From: Clostridiales bacterium
GTDB taxonomy: Bacteria > Bacillota_A > Clostridia > Oscillospirales > Oscillospiraceae
Direction: 5' to 3'
Assembly: GCA_019410105.1 (NCBI GenBank)
Contig: DXTB01000002.1
Span: 126,855-190,854, forward strand
Length of the DNA: 64,000 nucleotides
The notes under the pieces are model-generated. The model was not told the origin of the DNA. It saw nothing but the letters and a program-made list of their open reading frames with translations, and searched no databases. The position numbers were made by a program, and so were the translations under genes. The stretch's first letter is position 1, and each line of letters starts with the position of its first letter. This document shows, one piece after another, positions 17,170 to 24,268 of the stretch.

Positions 17170-17231
17170 GTGTTAAAGTTTCGCATTTTTCTTGACTTTA
17201 ACACGCGTACCGCCGATAATTGTGTTAAAGG
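17170..17231 (+). promoter_or_regulatory. Control region between XRE gene and lipoprotein
   Basis: The plus-strand promoter is TTGACT (17192-17197), 17 bp, then GATAAT (17215-17220). Three copies of the 9-mer GTGTTAAAG lie at 17170-17178, 17196-17204 (inverted, over the -35 box) and 17222-17230 (just past the -10 box). This is a typical layout for repression, and autoregulation, by the adjacent XRE protein. Confidence 0.65.
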
Positions 17232-17315
17232 TCAGAATCCAATAATTCCAATGGATTCAAACCCGCAAAAATACGGGTCGCCCGACACAACGGGCGGCGA
17301 AATGGAGGATTTCAC

Positions 17316-18134
17316 ATGAAAAGATTGCTTTCTCTTTTTCTTGCGGCCTGTCTTGCCCTCTCCCTCTCCGGGTGCCTTGCAGACTACGACACGCCCAAGC
17401 ACGCCGAATTGTCCGAACAGTACGACTTTTACGCCGATTCGCAAAGCGCGCTTTCTTCTGGTATGGCAATCACACCGGAACAAGCCGATGAAGTATTCAT
17501 CGTCCTTGTGTCCTGCGGCATGGAAGCAAAAGTAACAAATGTCACCAGAAAGGCGGGCGACGACGGACATTGCCAAGTTTCCGCCGGGCTTTACGTGTAC
17601 GATGTCTATTACACCGACGGCGTGGTTGACCGCGTGGAATACAACGGGGAGGAACTTTACCCAACCCCCGCCCCGGCTCCCGTAGAACCTGCGCCCACGG
17701 ATGACCCCGCCGCGCCGGAAACTCCGGCCACGCTGGAACAGGCAGTTGACGACGCGATCACCGCGGCCAATGCCGAAAAAGAAGATGTCAGTATTTACGA
17801 CGCGGCCAGCGTCGGGGAAAGTTCGGACGGCTCCTTTGTGGACATTTATCTTTCCGGGAAAGATAATCTAACCTCGAATATGGTTCGGAAAGGAATGCTG
17901 ATGCAGGCCGCCGACATTCTGGAATCCCTGCAATCCCGCGACGACATCGGGCGCGTAACGCTTTTCTGGGCTTTCCCGCTCGTGGACGCTTACGGAAACA
18001 CGTCCACCGAAACCGTGATGAAAGCGACATTCTACAAAGATACCATCGACAAGATCAACTTCGACAATTTCGATTACAACAACATTCCCGTGATCTGCGA
18101 CGACTTTTACCAGCACGCGGCATTGAACGGGTAA
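17316..18134 (+). CDS. Phage-encoded lipoprotein (lysogenic conversion candidate)
   Basis: The 272-residue protein starts at 17316 behind GGAGG. It has a lipoprotein signal peptide with lipobox LSGC and a Pro/Ala-rich linker (TPAPAPVEPAPTDDPAAPET) near residues 115-135. The C-terminal globular domain matches no family I know. It is transcribed from the repressible promoter facing the XRE gene, against the direction of the lytic genes, so it is probably expressed in the lysogen and displayed on the cell membrane. A role in superinfection exclusion or host fitness is possible but unproven. Confidence 0.7.
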   Translation: MKRLLSLFLAACLALSLSGCLADYDTPKHAELSEQYDFYADSQSALSSGMAITPEQADEVFIVLVSCGMEAKVTNVTRKAGDDGHCQVSAGLYVYDVYYTDGVVDRVEYNGEELYPTPAPAPVEPAPTDDPAAPETPATLEQAVDDAITAANAEKEDVSIYDAASVGESSDGSFVDIYLSGKDNLTSNMVRKGMLMQAADILESLQSRDDIGRVTLFWAFPLVDAYGNTSTETVMKATFYKDTIDKINFDNFDYNNIPVICDDFYQHAALNG

Positions 18135-18169
18135 GAAAAAACGGCGGGCATGATTCAACGCCCGCCGTT
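18131..18169 (-). terminator. Terminator shared by convergent genes
   Basis: A 10-bp stem (AACGGCGGGC / GCCCGCCGTT) with a 10-nt loop is followed on the minus strand by TTTTTTCTT. It ends the ribbon-helix-helix transcript and probably also the lipoprotein transcript. Confidence 0.7.
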
Positions 18170-18177
18170 CTCTATGC

Positions 18178-18441
18178 TCATTCGTCTTTCTTTTTTGCTT
18201 GCTCTGCCGCCGCCTGCACTTCCGCCGCGTATTGCTCCGGGGTCAGCCCCAAAACCTCCGCCGCGATTCTGTCCGTCGCCGTTTCGATCAGGTCGTTCAG
18301 GCTTTCAAAGCCGCCAGCTTCTACCGCTTTTTGATAGACCGCCTTTTTCCCGATCTTCACATAGGGGTAAAGGCGGTCGTAATTTTCGGCGTTCCACTTG
18401 TTCTTCGCCCGCGTGTTGCACGCATACTTTTTCTTTTCCAT
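18178..18441 (-). CDS. Ribbon-helix-helix type regulator
   Basis: The 87-residue protein starts at 18441 behind AAAGGAGG. NYDRLYPYVKIGKKAVYQKAV followed by FESLNDLIETATDRIA matches the short Arc/CopG-like beta-helix-helix regulators common in Firmicute mobile elements. Its own promoter has the 16-bp operator O2 over the -35 box. The same palindrome recurs at the transposase promoter and at two plus-strand promoters. I infer that this protein is the repressor for all of them, including itself. The DNA target assignment is not proven. Confidence 0.65.
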   Translation of the reverse strand: MEKKKYACNTRAKNKWNAENYDRLYPYVKIGKKAVYQKAVEAGGFESLNDLIETATDRIAAEVLGLTPEQYAAEVQAAAEQAKKKDE

Positions 18442-18465
18442 GTGTTCCGCCTCCTTTCTCCGCTG

Positions 18466-18498
18466 ATTATATCATTTTCTGAATACTCACGCAAGTAT
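18466..18498 (-). promoter_or_regulatory. RHH gene promoter with operator O2
   Basis: On the minus strand TTGCGT (18489-18494) and TATAAT (18466-18471) are 17 bp apart. Operator ATACTCACGCAAGTAT lies at 18483-18498 over the -35 box, identical to O1 at the transposase promoter. Confidence 0.65.
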
Positions 18499-18510
18499 GA
18501 AAAACTATAC

Positions 18511-18526
18511 AATCTCACGTGAGTAT
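18511..18526. promoter_or_regulatory. Operator O3
   Basis: AATCTCACGTGAGTAT is a near copy of the palindrome ATACTCACGTGAGTAT, placed between O2 and O4 in the divergent control region. It could allow cooperative binding or looping. Confidence 0.5.
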
Positions 18527-18545
18527 TTTTGTGCAACTTCCCATC

Positions 18546-18574
18546 TTGCTTTTTCATACTCACGTGAGTATAAT
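18546..18574 (+). promoter_or_regulatory. Plus-strand promoter with operator O4
   Basis: TTGCTT (18546-18551) and TATAAT (18569-18574) are 17 bp apart. The perfect 16-bp palindrome ATACTCACGTGAGTAT (18556-18571) fills the spacer, where a bound repressor would exclude RNA polymerase. A leader of about 150 nt follows with no clear gene. Confidence 0.65.
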
Positions 18575-18724
18575 AAAAACAGAAAGAGGGAAGCGAAAGC
18601 CGCCCACCCGCCGGGGCGTAAAGAATACGGCGGGGGCCAACCTTACGGGCCGACACGAAAAGGGGGCCGACACGGTAAACGACAACACTTCAATTTCTGG
18701 TTTTTATATATGGGAGGTAATCAC

Positions 18725-19297
18725 ATGAAAAAGTTTGAAATCGGCAAGGAATACTTCACGCGTAGCATTTGCGACAGCGAGTGCATTTTCTCCATCAAGA
18801 TCACCGGGCGGACCGCGAAAACCGTTTCTTATGAGTATATGGGCGAATCCCGCCGTTCCAAGATTCGCTTCGATGATTCCGGCGAATATATCCAGCCGGA
18901 CCGCTATTCTATGGCTCCCACGTTCCGCGCTGAACGTGAGGTTCAGCCGGAGGAAGAGGCCCCAGCCGCGGAGGAATCCGCCGTTTCCGTTCCCGCGGAG
19001 GACGCGGCCCCCTCCAACGTGATCACCATTTCCCAGCCCGCCGACAACGGGACGGTAATTGTAATGATCGGCCAGCGCGTCGAATGCGTCTGCGGTGCCT
19101 GCTATCCCGTGGAGGGCGGAACGGTAATCGGCTTTGAGGATGTCCCCGACGGGCGGTTCTTCCGCGGCGGCGTGTTTGCCCTGATTCGCTGGGACAGCCG
19201 CCCGGACCGTCCCGAACGGGTCCGCCTCTCCGACATTCACCGCCGCGGGTGGCGGTCTGCGGGTGGCTCTCCGCTGGGCGTGTTCGTAGCCGGATGA
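18725..19297 (+). CDS. Hypothetical phage protein
   Basis: The 190-residue protein starts at 18725 behind GGGAGG. It begins MKKFEIGKEYFTRSICDSEC. The N-terminal 60 residues look like a small beta-rich domain (FSIKITGRTAKTVSYEYMGES) often seen in phage accessory proteins. An acidic Pro/Glu/Ala linker near residues 77-100 leads to a second domain with CVCGACYPVEGG. No named function is supported. It is the first gene after the O4-controlled promoter, in a plus-strand block that opposes the late operon. Confidence 0.55.
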   Translation: MKKFEIGKEYFTRSICDSECIFSIKITGRTAKTVSYEYMGESRRSKIRFDDSGEYIQPDRYSMAPTFRAEREVQPEEEAPAAEESAVSVPAEDAAPSNVITISQPADNGTVIVMIGQRVECVCGACYPVEGGTVIGFEDVPDGRFFRGGVFALIRWDSRPDRPERVRLSDIHRRGWRSAGGSPLGVFVAG

Positions 19298-19353
19298 TTT
19301 ACCGGGGCGGCGCAAGCCGCCGCCCCTTTTCAAAGAATGGAGGTTCTGAACGA

Positions 19354-19581
19354 ATGAAAAACTTAATCCGAATCGTGGAAGCGTCCGGGGATTTGTCCCT
19401 TTTCCCCTGTCCTTTTTGTGGCGGTCACGGGGCCGTCTATGCAGAATATGAAACCCCCGTTGGGAATCGCTGGCGCGTCTTTTGCCCTGATTGTATGGCC
19501 GGAATTGACCCCGGTTGGGCGCAGACACGTTCCGTTGTTTGCGGCCTATGGAACAGGCGCACCCCCGCCGAAAGAAGGTGA
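19354..19581 (+). CDS. Lar-like zinc-ribbon protein
   Basis: The 75-residue protein starts at 19354 behind GGAGG. PCPFCGGHGAV and VFCPDCMAG form a CxxC...CxxC zinc ribbon, and the late GLWNRR motif is the usual end of Lar-type (restriction alleviation) small phage proteins. In Rac prophage, Lar reduces type I restriction. Whether this one does so is inference from the family pattern. Confidence 0.6.
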   Translation: MKNLIRIVEASGDLSLFPCPFCGGHGAVYAEYETPVGNRWRVFCPDCMAGIDPGWAQTRSVVCGLWNRRTPAERR

Positions 19582-19588
19582 CTTCGGA

Positions 19589-19915
19589 ATGCCTTGCAAT
19601 CCCCACCGCATGACCCGGACGGCCCGCACCCGCTCCCGCAAGTTCTCCGGGCGTTGTGAATCCTGCGGAAAGCCCCTTTGCAGTTGCCGGGCGTATCAGT
19701 ACACCGACGAAAACAACGGGGCGATCACCGCAAACGCGCCGTACCTCTGCCGCGACTGCTACGAAACCCGCTACGGTGTGAAGATACCGACGGAGGTTGA
19801 CGCGTACAAGGCCCGCTTGCTGGGCGTGCTGGGCCGCTATGCCGACAGCGCGGAAGATGCGTCCGCCCGCGATCTTGCCTTGCGCGTGATGCGCCTGATC
19901 GAAAATACAGATTGA
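19589..19915 (+). CDS. Small protein with two zinc-knuckle motifs
   Basis: The 108-residue protein starts at 19589, 7 bp after the previous stop, with AAGGTG upstream. GRCESCGKPLCSCRAYQY and LCRDCYETRYG supply several CxxC pairs that probably bind zinc. The C-terminal helix-rich part is not recognised. It is co-transcribed with the preceding zinc-ribbon gene. Confidence 0.5.
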   Translation: MPCNPHRMTRTARTRSRKFSGRCESCGKPLCSCRAYQYTDENNGAITANAPYLCRDCYETRYGVKIPTEVDAYKARLLGVLGRYADSAEDASARDLALRVMRLIENTD

Positions 19916-19975
19916 CCCCGCGCCGCCGAACCTCCCACGGCGGCGCAACTTTTTCAAAAATTTTTCGTTTTCCTC

Positions 19976-20004
19976 TTGACTTTTCATACTCACGTGAGTA
20001 TAAT
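19976..20004 (+). promoter_or_regulatory. Plus-strand promoter with operator O5
   Basis: TTGACT (19976-19981) and TATAAT (19999-20004) are 17 bp apart. The perfect palindrome ATACTCACGTGAGTAT (19986-20001) lies in the spacer, in the same geometry as O4. Confidence 0.7.
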
Positions 20005-20042
20005 AATAATCAGAAAGAGCAAAACAAACGGAGGTATTCAAG

Positions 20043-20456
20043 ATGAAGAGGACGACGAACAAATACCAGAAAGCATACATGACCGCCAAAGCCCGTGTTC
20101 AGGAAATCGAATCCCAGCAAGAGGCCATTGAAAAGAAGTACATTGCCGACAACGGCATTGTCAACCCGGACGGCTCTGTTCCCGAATTCCTGTACTGCAT
20201 GGACGATGACGCGGCCTTTGAAAAGGCAAACGACGAATGCGCCGCGTTGATCGCCGCCGCTGGTTTGGAAGCGGACCTGCTTTCCGCCCGCTCCGTTCTG
20301 AAAGCCGCGGAAGATCGCCTGATTGCCTACGGCCTGTCTCTTGCCCCTGCCGGGGTTCGGGCCACGCTGGAAAAGGCCGTTCGGAACAACGCCGCAACCC
20401 GCGCAAAGGTCCTTGATCTTGCGTTCCGGCTTGACGTGTCCACGGTCAGCGCGTAA
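20043..20456 (+). CDS. Hypothetical helical phage protein
   Basis: The 137-residue protein starts at 20043 behind GGAGG. It is largely alpha-helical, with a charged N-terminal coiled-coil-like stretch (AKARVQEIESQQEAIEKKY). It has no Cys cluster, membrane segment or known motif. It is the first gene behind the O5-controlled promoter. Function unknown. Confidence 0.5.
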   Translation: MKRTTNKYQKAYMTAKARVQEIESQQEAIEKKYIADNGIVNPDGSVPEFLYCMDDDAAFEKANDECAALIAAAGLEADLLSARSVLKAAEDRLIAYGLSLAPAGVRATLEKAVRNNAATRAKVLDLAFRLDVSTVSA

Positions 20457-20512
20457 GATAAAGGCGGGCGGCGCAAACCGCCGCCCGCTTCAATAAAGAA
20501 AGGACGTTTTTT

Positions 20513-20674
20513 ATGGAAAATTCGGAGTTAGAAAAGCAGATTGACGCATGGAAAGAAAAGGTTCTTTCTGTGCATGACGGGTGCGGCGCGGACACGCGCA
20601 AGATGATGATCGACATTGACAAGATCATTTCCGCGGCATTCGATCATATACCCTGTTTCCCTGAAAATTTATAA
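20513..20674 (+). CDS. Small 53-residue phage protein
   Basis: The frame starts at ATG 20513 behind AAAGGACG and ends at TAA 20674. The product begins MENSELEKQIDAWKEKVLSV and is a short, charged, mostly helical peptide. It follows the 137-residue gene in the same direction, with a small GC-rich hairpin between them. It has no recognised family. Confidence 0.5.
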   Translation: MENSELEKQIDAWKEKVLSVHDGCGADTRKMMIDIDKIISAAFDHIPCFPENL

Positions 20675-20680
20675 TCGCAA

Positions 20681-20718
20681 ACAAAAAAGCCCGCCGGGGA
20701 ATGACCCCCGGCGGGCTT
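20681..20718 (-). terminator. Terminator of the late operon
   Basis: A perfect 13-bp stem (AAGCCCGCCGGGG) is followed on the minus strand by TTTTTTGTTT. It lies 22 bp past the holin stop codon and ends the late transcript that comes from the terminase genes. Confidence 0.88.
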
Positions 20719-20739
20719 CGTGTTGTCCGAATCGGACAG

Positions 20740-21153
20740 TTATTCACTTTCCGCGGGCGCGTCTGCTTCCTCTTCCGCGTCCTGTTTAATTCCGATTGCC
20801 AGCATGGTTTCGGCGGGCGGGGTTTCCACGTACTCTTTCAAATTCTCGTTGGTTCCCCACGCCTTTTTCGCTTCCTCCAATACGGCTTCAATCATAGTCG
20901 CAATATCCTTTTCCGTGAACAGCAGTTTCAGCACCGCCGGAATTCTCTGATAAATCCAGTCTGCGACGGCGGCAAACTTCAATTCGCCCGTCCCGCTCCC
21001 GAACTGCTTTTCTGCCTGTGTCACAAGATTAAAAAGAATCTTCTTCAAAACCTTTGTTTCGCCGCGCTTGATAAGCACGACAACCAGCACAAGGAACGCG
21101 AGGACCACAAGAACACTGTCCCAATTCGCGGCCAGAAATTGAATGATGTTCAT
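20740..21153 (-). CDS. LLH-family phage holin
   Basis: The 137-residue protein begins MNIIQFLAANWDSVLVVLAF with one long N-terminal membrane segment. A helical domain (KKILFNLVTQAEKQFGSGTGELKF) follows, which is the signature of the phage LL-H holin family. Holins collect in the cytoplasmic membrane and open holes at a set time, letting the endolysin reach the wall. It is the last gene of the late operon, just after the endolysin. Confidence 0.82.
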   Translation of the reverse strand: MNIIQFLAANWDSVLVVLAFLVLVVVLIKRGETKVLKKILFNLVTQAEKQFGSGTGELKFAAVADWIYQRIPAVLKLLFTEKDIATMIEAVLEEAKKAWGTNENLKEYVETPPAETMLAIGIKQDAEEEADAPAESE

Positions 21154-21174
21154 AATTCGTTTCTCCTTTCGTTT

Positions 21175-22830
21175 TTACACAGCCCCGCCCAGCGCGCAAA
21201 GAAGCAGGTCAAGGCTCTGCAATTTCCCGTAGTTCTGCAACCAATATTCCGGGGTGTTGATGACCCCGGCTTTCACCAGCGCGCCAACGCCCGATTTCAC
21301 GTCCGCGGTTCGCGGCCCGGCCTTTGTAATCTTCGCCGCGGCCTGCGTGAACAGAATATCCAGATAGGCCACCTTTCCGCCTGCGACGGCGTTTTTCCAG
21401 TAGTCCGGGGAGTTGATGACCCCCAGCCCGGCCAGCTTGTCAATGGCCGCGTCCGTCTCGCTCTGAACGTCCGCCGCGTTGACCCAGCCGTAAACCGTGG
21501 ACCCGCCGCCCGCCTGCTTGATAAGGTGGTACGGGTGTTTCGCGCCCTTTGAAATCATGGTGACTTTTGCCGGGCCGGGCTTACAGGCTTTCCCGCTTGC
21601 CGCCGCCGCGCTGGTGTAGTGCGTGTTGCCCGTAAACTGCACCACGTCGCCCACGGCGAACGCCAGCGCGCCGGAGGTGTCGGAGGTCCCGCCGGGCTTC
21701 TGCGCCGTTCCTGCGCCGCCTGTGGCCGCGCCTGCGGTGTCATAGGTAATATACGGCAATTTGCCGTGTTTGGTCCACCTGCGCCCGTTCATGCCGGAGA
21801 TTGCGCCGATGTTCAGGCACGCCGTCACCTGTACGCAGTTCTTGAACGCCGGGGAACACTCGATCACCTTTCCGCCGCCGATGTAAACGCCGATATGACC
21901 TTTCAGCCAGACGGCTTCCCCCGGAACAATCTTGCTGAAATCGGTGGAAATGCCGGAACACTTCGTAATCATGGTGTCGGCTCCGATGTCCGGCACACCG
22001 CCGGAGGCATAGGACGCGCCGCCGTAGGTTTTGGACGCGTCGCCGTTCCAGCCCCACAAAACGCCCTTGATCATGCACACGCAGTCAAAGCCGAAAACGG
22101 GCGGGTTCTGATTCGCCGCGGCCTTGATCATGGCCGTGCGCGCCGCCTGCTTGTTGTAGCTGTGGTTCTGGCAGTACCGGGACACGTTGCCCCCGGTCAG
22201 GGGCGCGCCGAAACAGCCCATGACGTACAGTGTCTTGTAATGGTCCACGATGTCTTGCAGTTTCTTGATGAATTCAGACGCTTTCATTTTGCCCTCTCCT
22301 TTCGCGTCTGCGGGGCGTTCCGCCCCAGCCGTGATATTTGACCCGCCGCCCGCTCCGGCCTGTCCTGCGCCGTCGTAGGCCGTCAGGCCGTATGATTCGA
22401 TAATCTGAATCAGCTTGTCCGGGTACTTCGGGTCCGTGGCGTAGCCTGCCGCCTTGATCGCCCGGCAAGCGGTTTTATAGTCCCGCTCCCCGACAACGGC
22501 TTTATACCGTGCCGCGCCCGTCAGCAGGGCCGAATGGTCCGCCACGCTCTCTTCCCAACTGTCGTATGCTCGGAAAAGGGCCGTCACGGTGGTAAAGGTC
22601 ACGCCGTCGTAACACTCTTGCGTTTTCGTGCTGTAAACGCGGCCTTTCCAGCTTGTCCCGGCCTTGATGCCGAACAGGGCGTTTGCCTTGACGGTCAGGC
22701 CGGATTTTCCCCAGCCGCTTTCCAAAATCGCCTGCGCGATTGTCAGCGAGGCAAGCACGCCGCTTTTCTGCATATCCGCCGCGGCCAGCGCGCCCACCCG
22801 CTCAATAAATGCTTTCTGTTCCTGTGTCAT
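21175..22830 (-). CDS. Modular endolysin: glucosaminidase plus NlpC/P60
   Basis: This 551-residue wall hydrolase starts at 22830 behind GGAGGAAC. Residues 5-155 form a GH73-type glucosaminidase (AQAILESGWGKSGL, catalytic Glu at 37). Residues 185-365 form an NlpC/P60-like peptidase with FDCVC (Cys250) and GHIGVYIGGG (His312). A beta-rich binding module and two repeats ending in xxGVINSPDYW/xxGVINTPEYW follow. An internal ATG at 22287 has AAAGGAG 8 bp upstream and would give a separate peptidase-plus-binding product. It should cut glycan strands and peptide stems to release virions. Confidence 0.82.
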   Translation of the reverse strand: MTQEQKAFIERVGALAAADMQKSGVLASLTIAQAILESGWGKSGLTVKANALFGIKAGTSWKGRVYSTKTQECYDGVTFTTVTALFRAYDSWEESVADHSALLTGAARYKAVVGERDYKTACRAIKAAGYATDPKYPDKLIQIIESYGLTAYDGAGQAGAGGGSNITAGAERPADAKGEGKMKASEFIKKLQDIVDHYKTLYVMGCFGAPLTGGNVSRYCQNHSYNKQAARTAMIKAAANQNPPVFGFDCVCMIKGVLWGWNGDASKTYGGASYASGGVPDIGADTMITKCSGISTDFSKIVPGEAVWLKGHIGVYIGGGKVIECSPAFKNCVQVTACLNIGAISGMNGRRWTKHGKLPYITYDTAGAATGGAGTAQKPGGTSDTSGALAFAVGDVVQFTGNTHYTSAAAASGKACKPGPAKVTMISKGAKHPYHLIKQAGGGSTVYGWVNAADVQSETDAAIDKLAGLGVINSPDYWKNAVAGGKVAYLDILFTQAAAKITKAGPRTADVKSGVGALVKAGVINTPEYWLQNYGKLQSLDLLLCALGGAV

Positions 22831-22843
22831 TTGTGTTCCTCCG

Positions 22844-23203
22844 CTATGGCTGAATGTTGTTCAGGTCTACGGGCATTCCCTCCGTCGCCGTCGGGTTTGC
22901 CTGTTTGATCTTCACCACGTTTTCCGCCTTTGCTTTCCAACTGTAAAAGCCGATTGCCGTTGCCGCCGGGGTTCCCACATAGGCGAGGAAAACGCCAAGT
23001 TGCGACGGGTCAAGGATGACGACACGAACGCCGATGACGAACCCCGCGAAATAGGTTAAAAGCACCGCCGAAAGAACCAGTTTTGAAAACTCGATCTTTC
23101 GGCGGTCCTGCTCTTTCTTCCGGCGGCTCCGCCGTCCGCCAAATAGGAGGACCGCGGCAATTCCACCGATTAGCCCGGCGGCGGCGCTGATAAGGTAAAG
23201 CAC
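22844..23203 (-). CDS. Phage membrane protein, holin-like
   Basis: The 119-residue protein has three hydrophobic segments: LISAAAGLIGGIAAVLLFG, then SAVLLTYFAGFVIGVRVV, then an LAYVGTPAATAIGFYSW helix. A basic RRSRRKKEQDRR loop follows the first. It has no signal-peptide cleavage site. Placed directly before the endolysin gene, it may be a second holin or a lysis regulator. The family is not certain. Confidence 0.6.
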   Translation of the reverse strand: MLYLISAAAGLIGGIAAVLLFGGRRSRRKKEQDRRKIEFSKLVLSAVLLTYFAGFVIGVRVVILDPSQLGVFLAYVGTPAATAIGFYSWKAKAENVVKIKQANPTATEGMPVDLNNIQP

Positions 23204-23218
23204 GTTTCACACCGCCTT

Positions 23219-23650
23219 TCATAAAAAATCATGCTTTATCAATCTGTCGTCGTAAACTCGTTTGATGTTTGCGACGGCGTGTGTTGCGCGGTTGTTGATA
23301 TACTCTTTGTGGGTGTCGCAATATTGCTCGTAAAAGTCAATTTCGCTTAAAACTTCAAAAAATTCTTCCCGCGTGTGGGGAATATCCCGCAATAGTTCAT
23401 TGTTGAACCGTAAAATCGCGGCCCGGTGCATGTCTGCGTTGCGCGCGTCGTCGGTCTTGATGTGATCGTCAAGGGTTCTCCGGGTTTCTTCTAACTTCTC
23501 GATCACGTCCCCGTTGATCGCCCGCCCGACGGCCTTTCCGATCGCCGTCCACGGATTAACCTTGATAGGGGTAATCTGAACCAACGTCAGAAGCACCAGC
23601 AAAAGCCCGACAATCCCACCGCCGCCGGACAGAAGTTCGGTGATTGTCAC
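23219..23650 (-). CDS. Phage protein with N-terminal membrane anchor
   Basis: The 143-residue protein begins MTITELLSGGGGIVGLLLVL with one membrane helix. A soluble helical domain (GDVIEKLEETRRTLDDHIKTD, then HREYINNRATHAVANIKRVYDD-like helices) follows. Proteins of this layout are common beside holins in Clostridia phages. A lysis or superinfection role is guessed from position only. Confidence 0.55.
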   Translation of the reverse strand: MTITELLSGGGGIVGLLLVLLTLVQITPIKVNPWTAIGKAVGRAINGDVIEKLEETRRTLDDHIKTDDARNADMHRAAILRFNNELLRDIPHTREEFFEVLSEIDFYEQYCDTHKEYINNRATHAVANIKRVYDDRLIKHDFL

Positions 23651-23713
23651 GTTCCTTTTCCTCCCGTGATAGAATGGCCCCGGCGCGGTACAGGTCCGCG
23701 CCGGGGTGTTCGC

Positions 23714-24268
23714 TTACTCCATGTCCACAACTTCCCATCCCTGCGGATAGTCTGCGGGGGAATAGGCGTTTGCGGTTTCCATCGTGGACCGATAAACTTT
23801 TCCGTCAGTCCACAAGCAGACTTCGCCCTTTTGGTAGGAATCTTCCGCCATCGTGGGCTGAATGAACGGTTTTGCCTTTTGGGGGTCTGTGGTGTGATAT
23901 GGGACCCATTGCGCCGGAGATTTGCCCGGCTCAATATCGGGGTTGTTCTTGTTGTCGTGTGGTTGACAGCACCGCCACACCTGCCCGTCGTGAACCCGCA
24001 CGTCGTCTTTCTCATATTTTCCGGGCTTCCATTCCTCGAACAACGCTTCACAAGCCACAACGTCGGTTCCTGTTCGTTTCCCGGCCTTGATTTCGTCGTT
24101 CATGGTCAGCCGGGCGGACATGACCGCCGCTTGCATGGCCGGGGACGCGCCCCCGCCGCTCTGCTCCAACTCCGAAACCTTGCGTTCCAGTTCCGCCCCC
24201 TGCGCGGTCAACTCTTCAACCGTTTTCGGCTTGTTCTTGATACTTGTCCGCTTATGCTGTACGCTCAT
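23714..24268 (-). CDS. Tail-associated protein with carbohydrate-binding-like modules
   Basis: The 184-residue protein starts at ATG 24268, overlapping the end of the DGR target gene by four bases (ATGA), so translation is coupled. The N-terminal third has a coiled coil (TVEELTAQGAELERKVSELE). Two Trp-rich modules follow (EWKPGKYEKDDVRVHDGQVW and KGEVCLWTDGKVYRS), which resemble chitin-binding type 5/12 modules of phage tail proteins. It probably joins or decorates the variable fibre protein. Confidence 0.6.
   Translation of the reverse strand: MSVQHKRTSIKNKPKTVEELTAQGAELERKVSELEQSGGGASPAMQAAVMSARLTMNDEIKAGKRTGTDVVACEALFEEWKPGKYEKDDVRVHDGQVWRCCQPHDNKNNPDIEPGKSPAQWVPYHTTDPQKAKPFIQPTMAEDSYQKGEVCLWTDGKVYRSTMETANAYSPADYPQGWEVVDME

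Noticed and set aside
15671..17210. Transposase as part of an ordinary 1.5-kb IS30 insertion, using TTTCGCATTT at 17179-17188 as its second inverted repeat.
   Set aside because: Only 10 bp match, the site lies inside the XRE control region, and no direct repeat of the left flank follows it. The far right end matches better and has the exact 15-bp repeat at the same spacing.
19985..20002. CRISPR-like array from the repeated ATACTCACGTGAGTAT sites.
   Set aside because: The copies are palindromic, widely and irregularly spaced, and sit on promoter boxes; they are operators, not array repeats.
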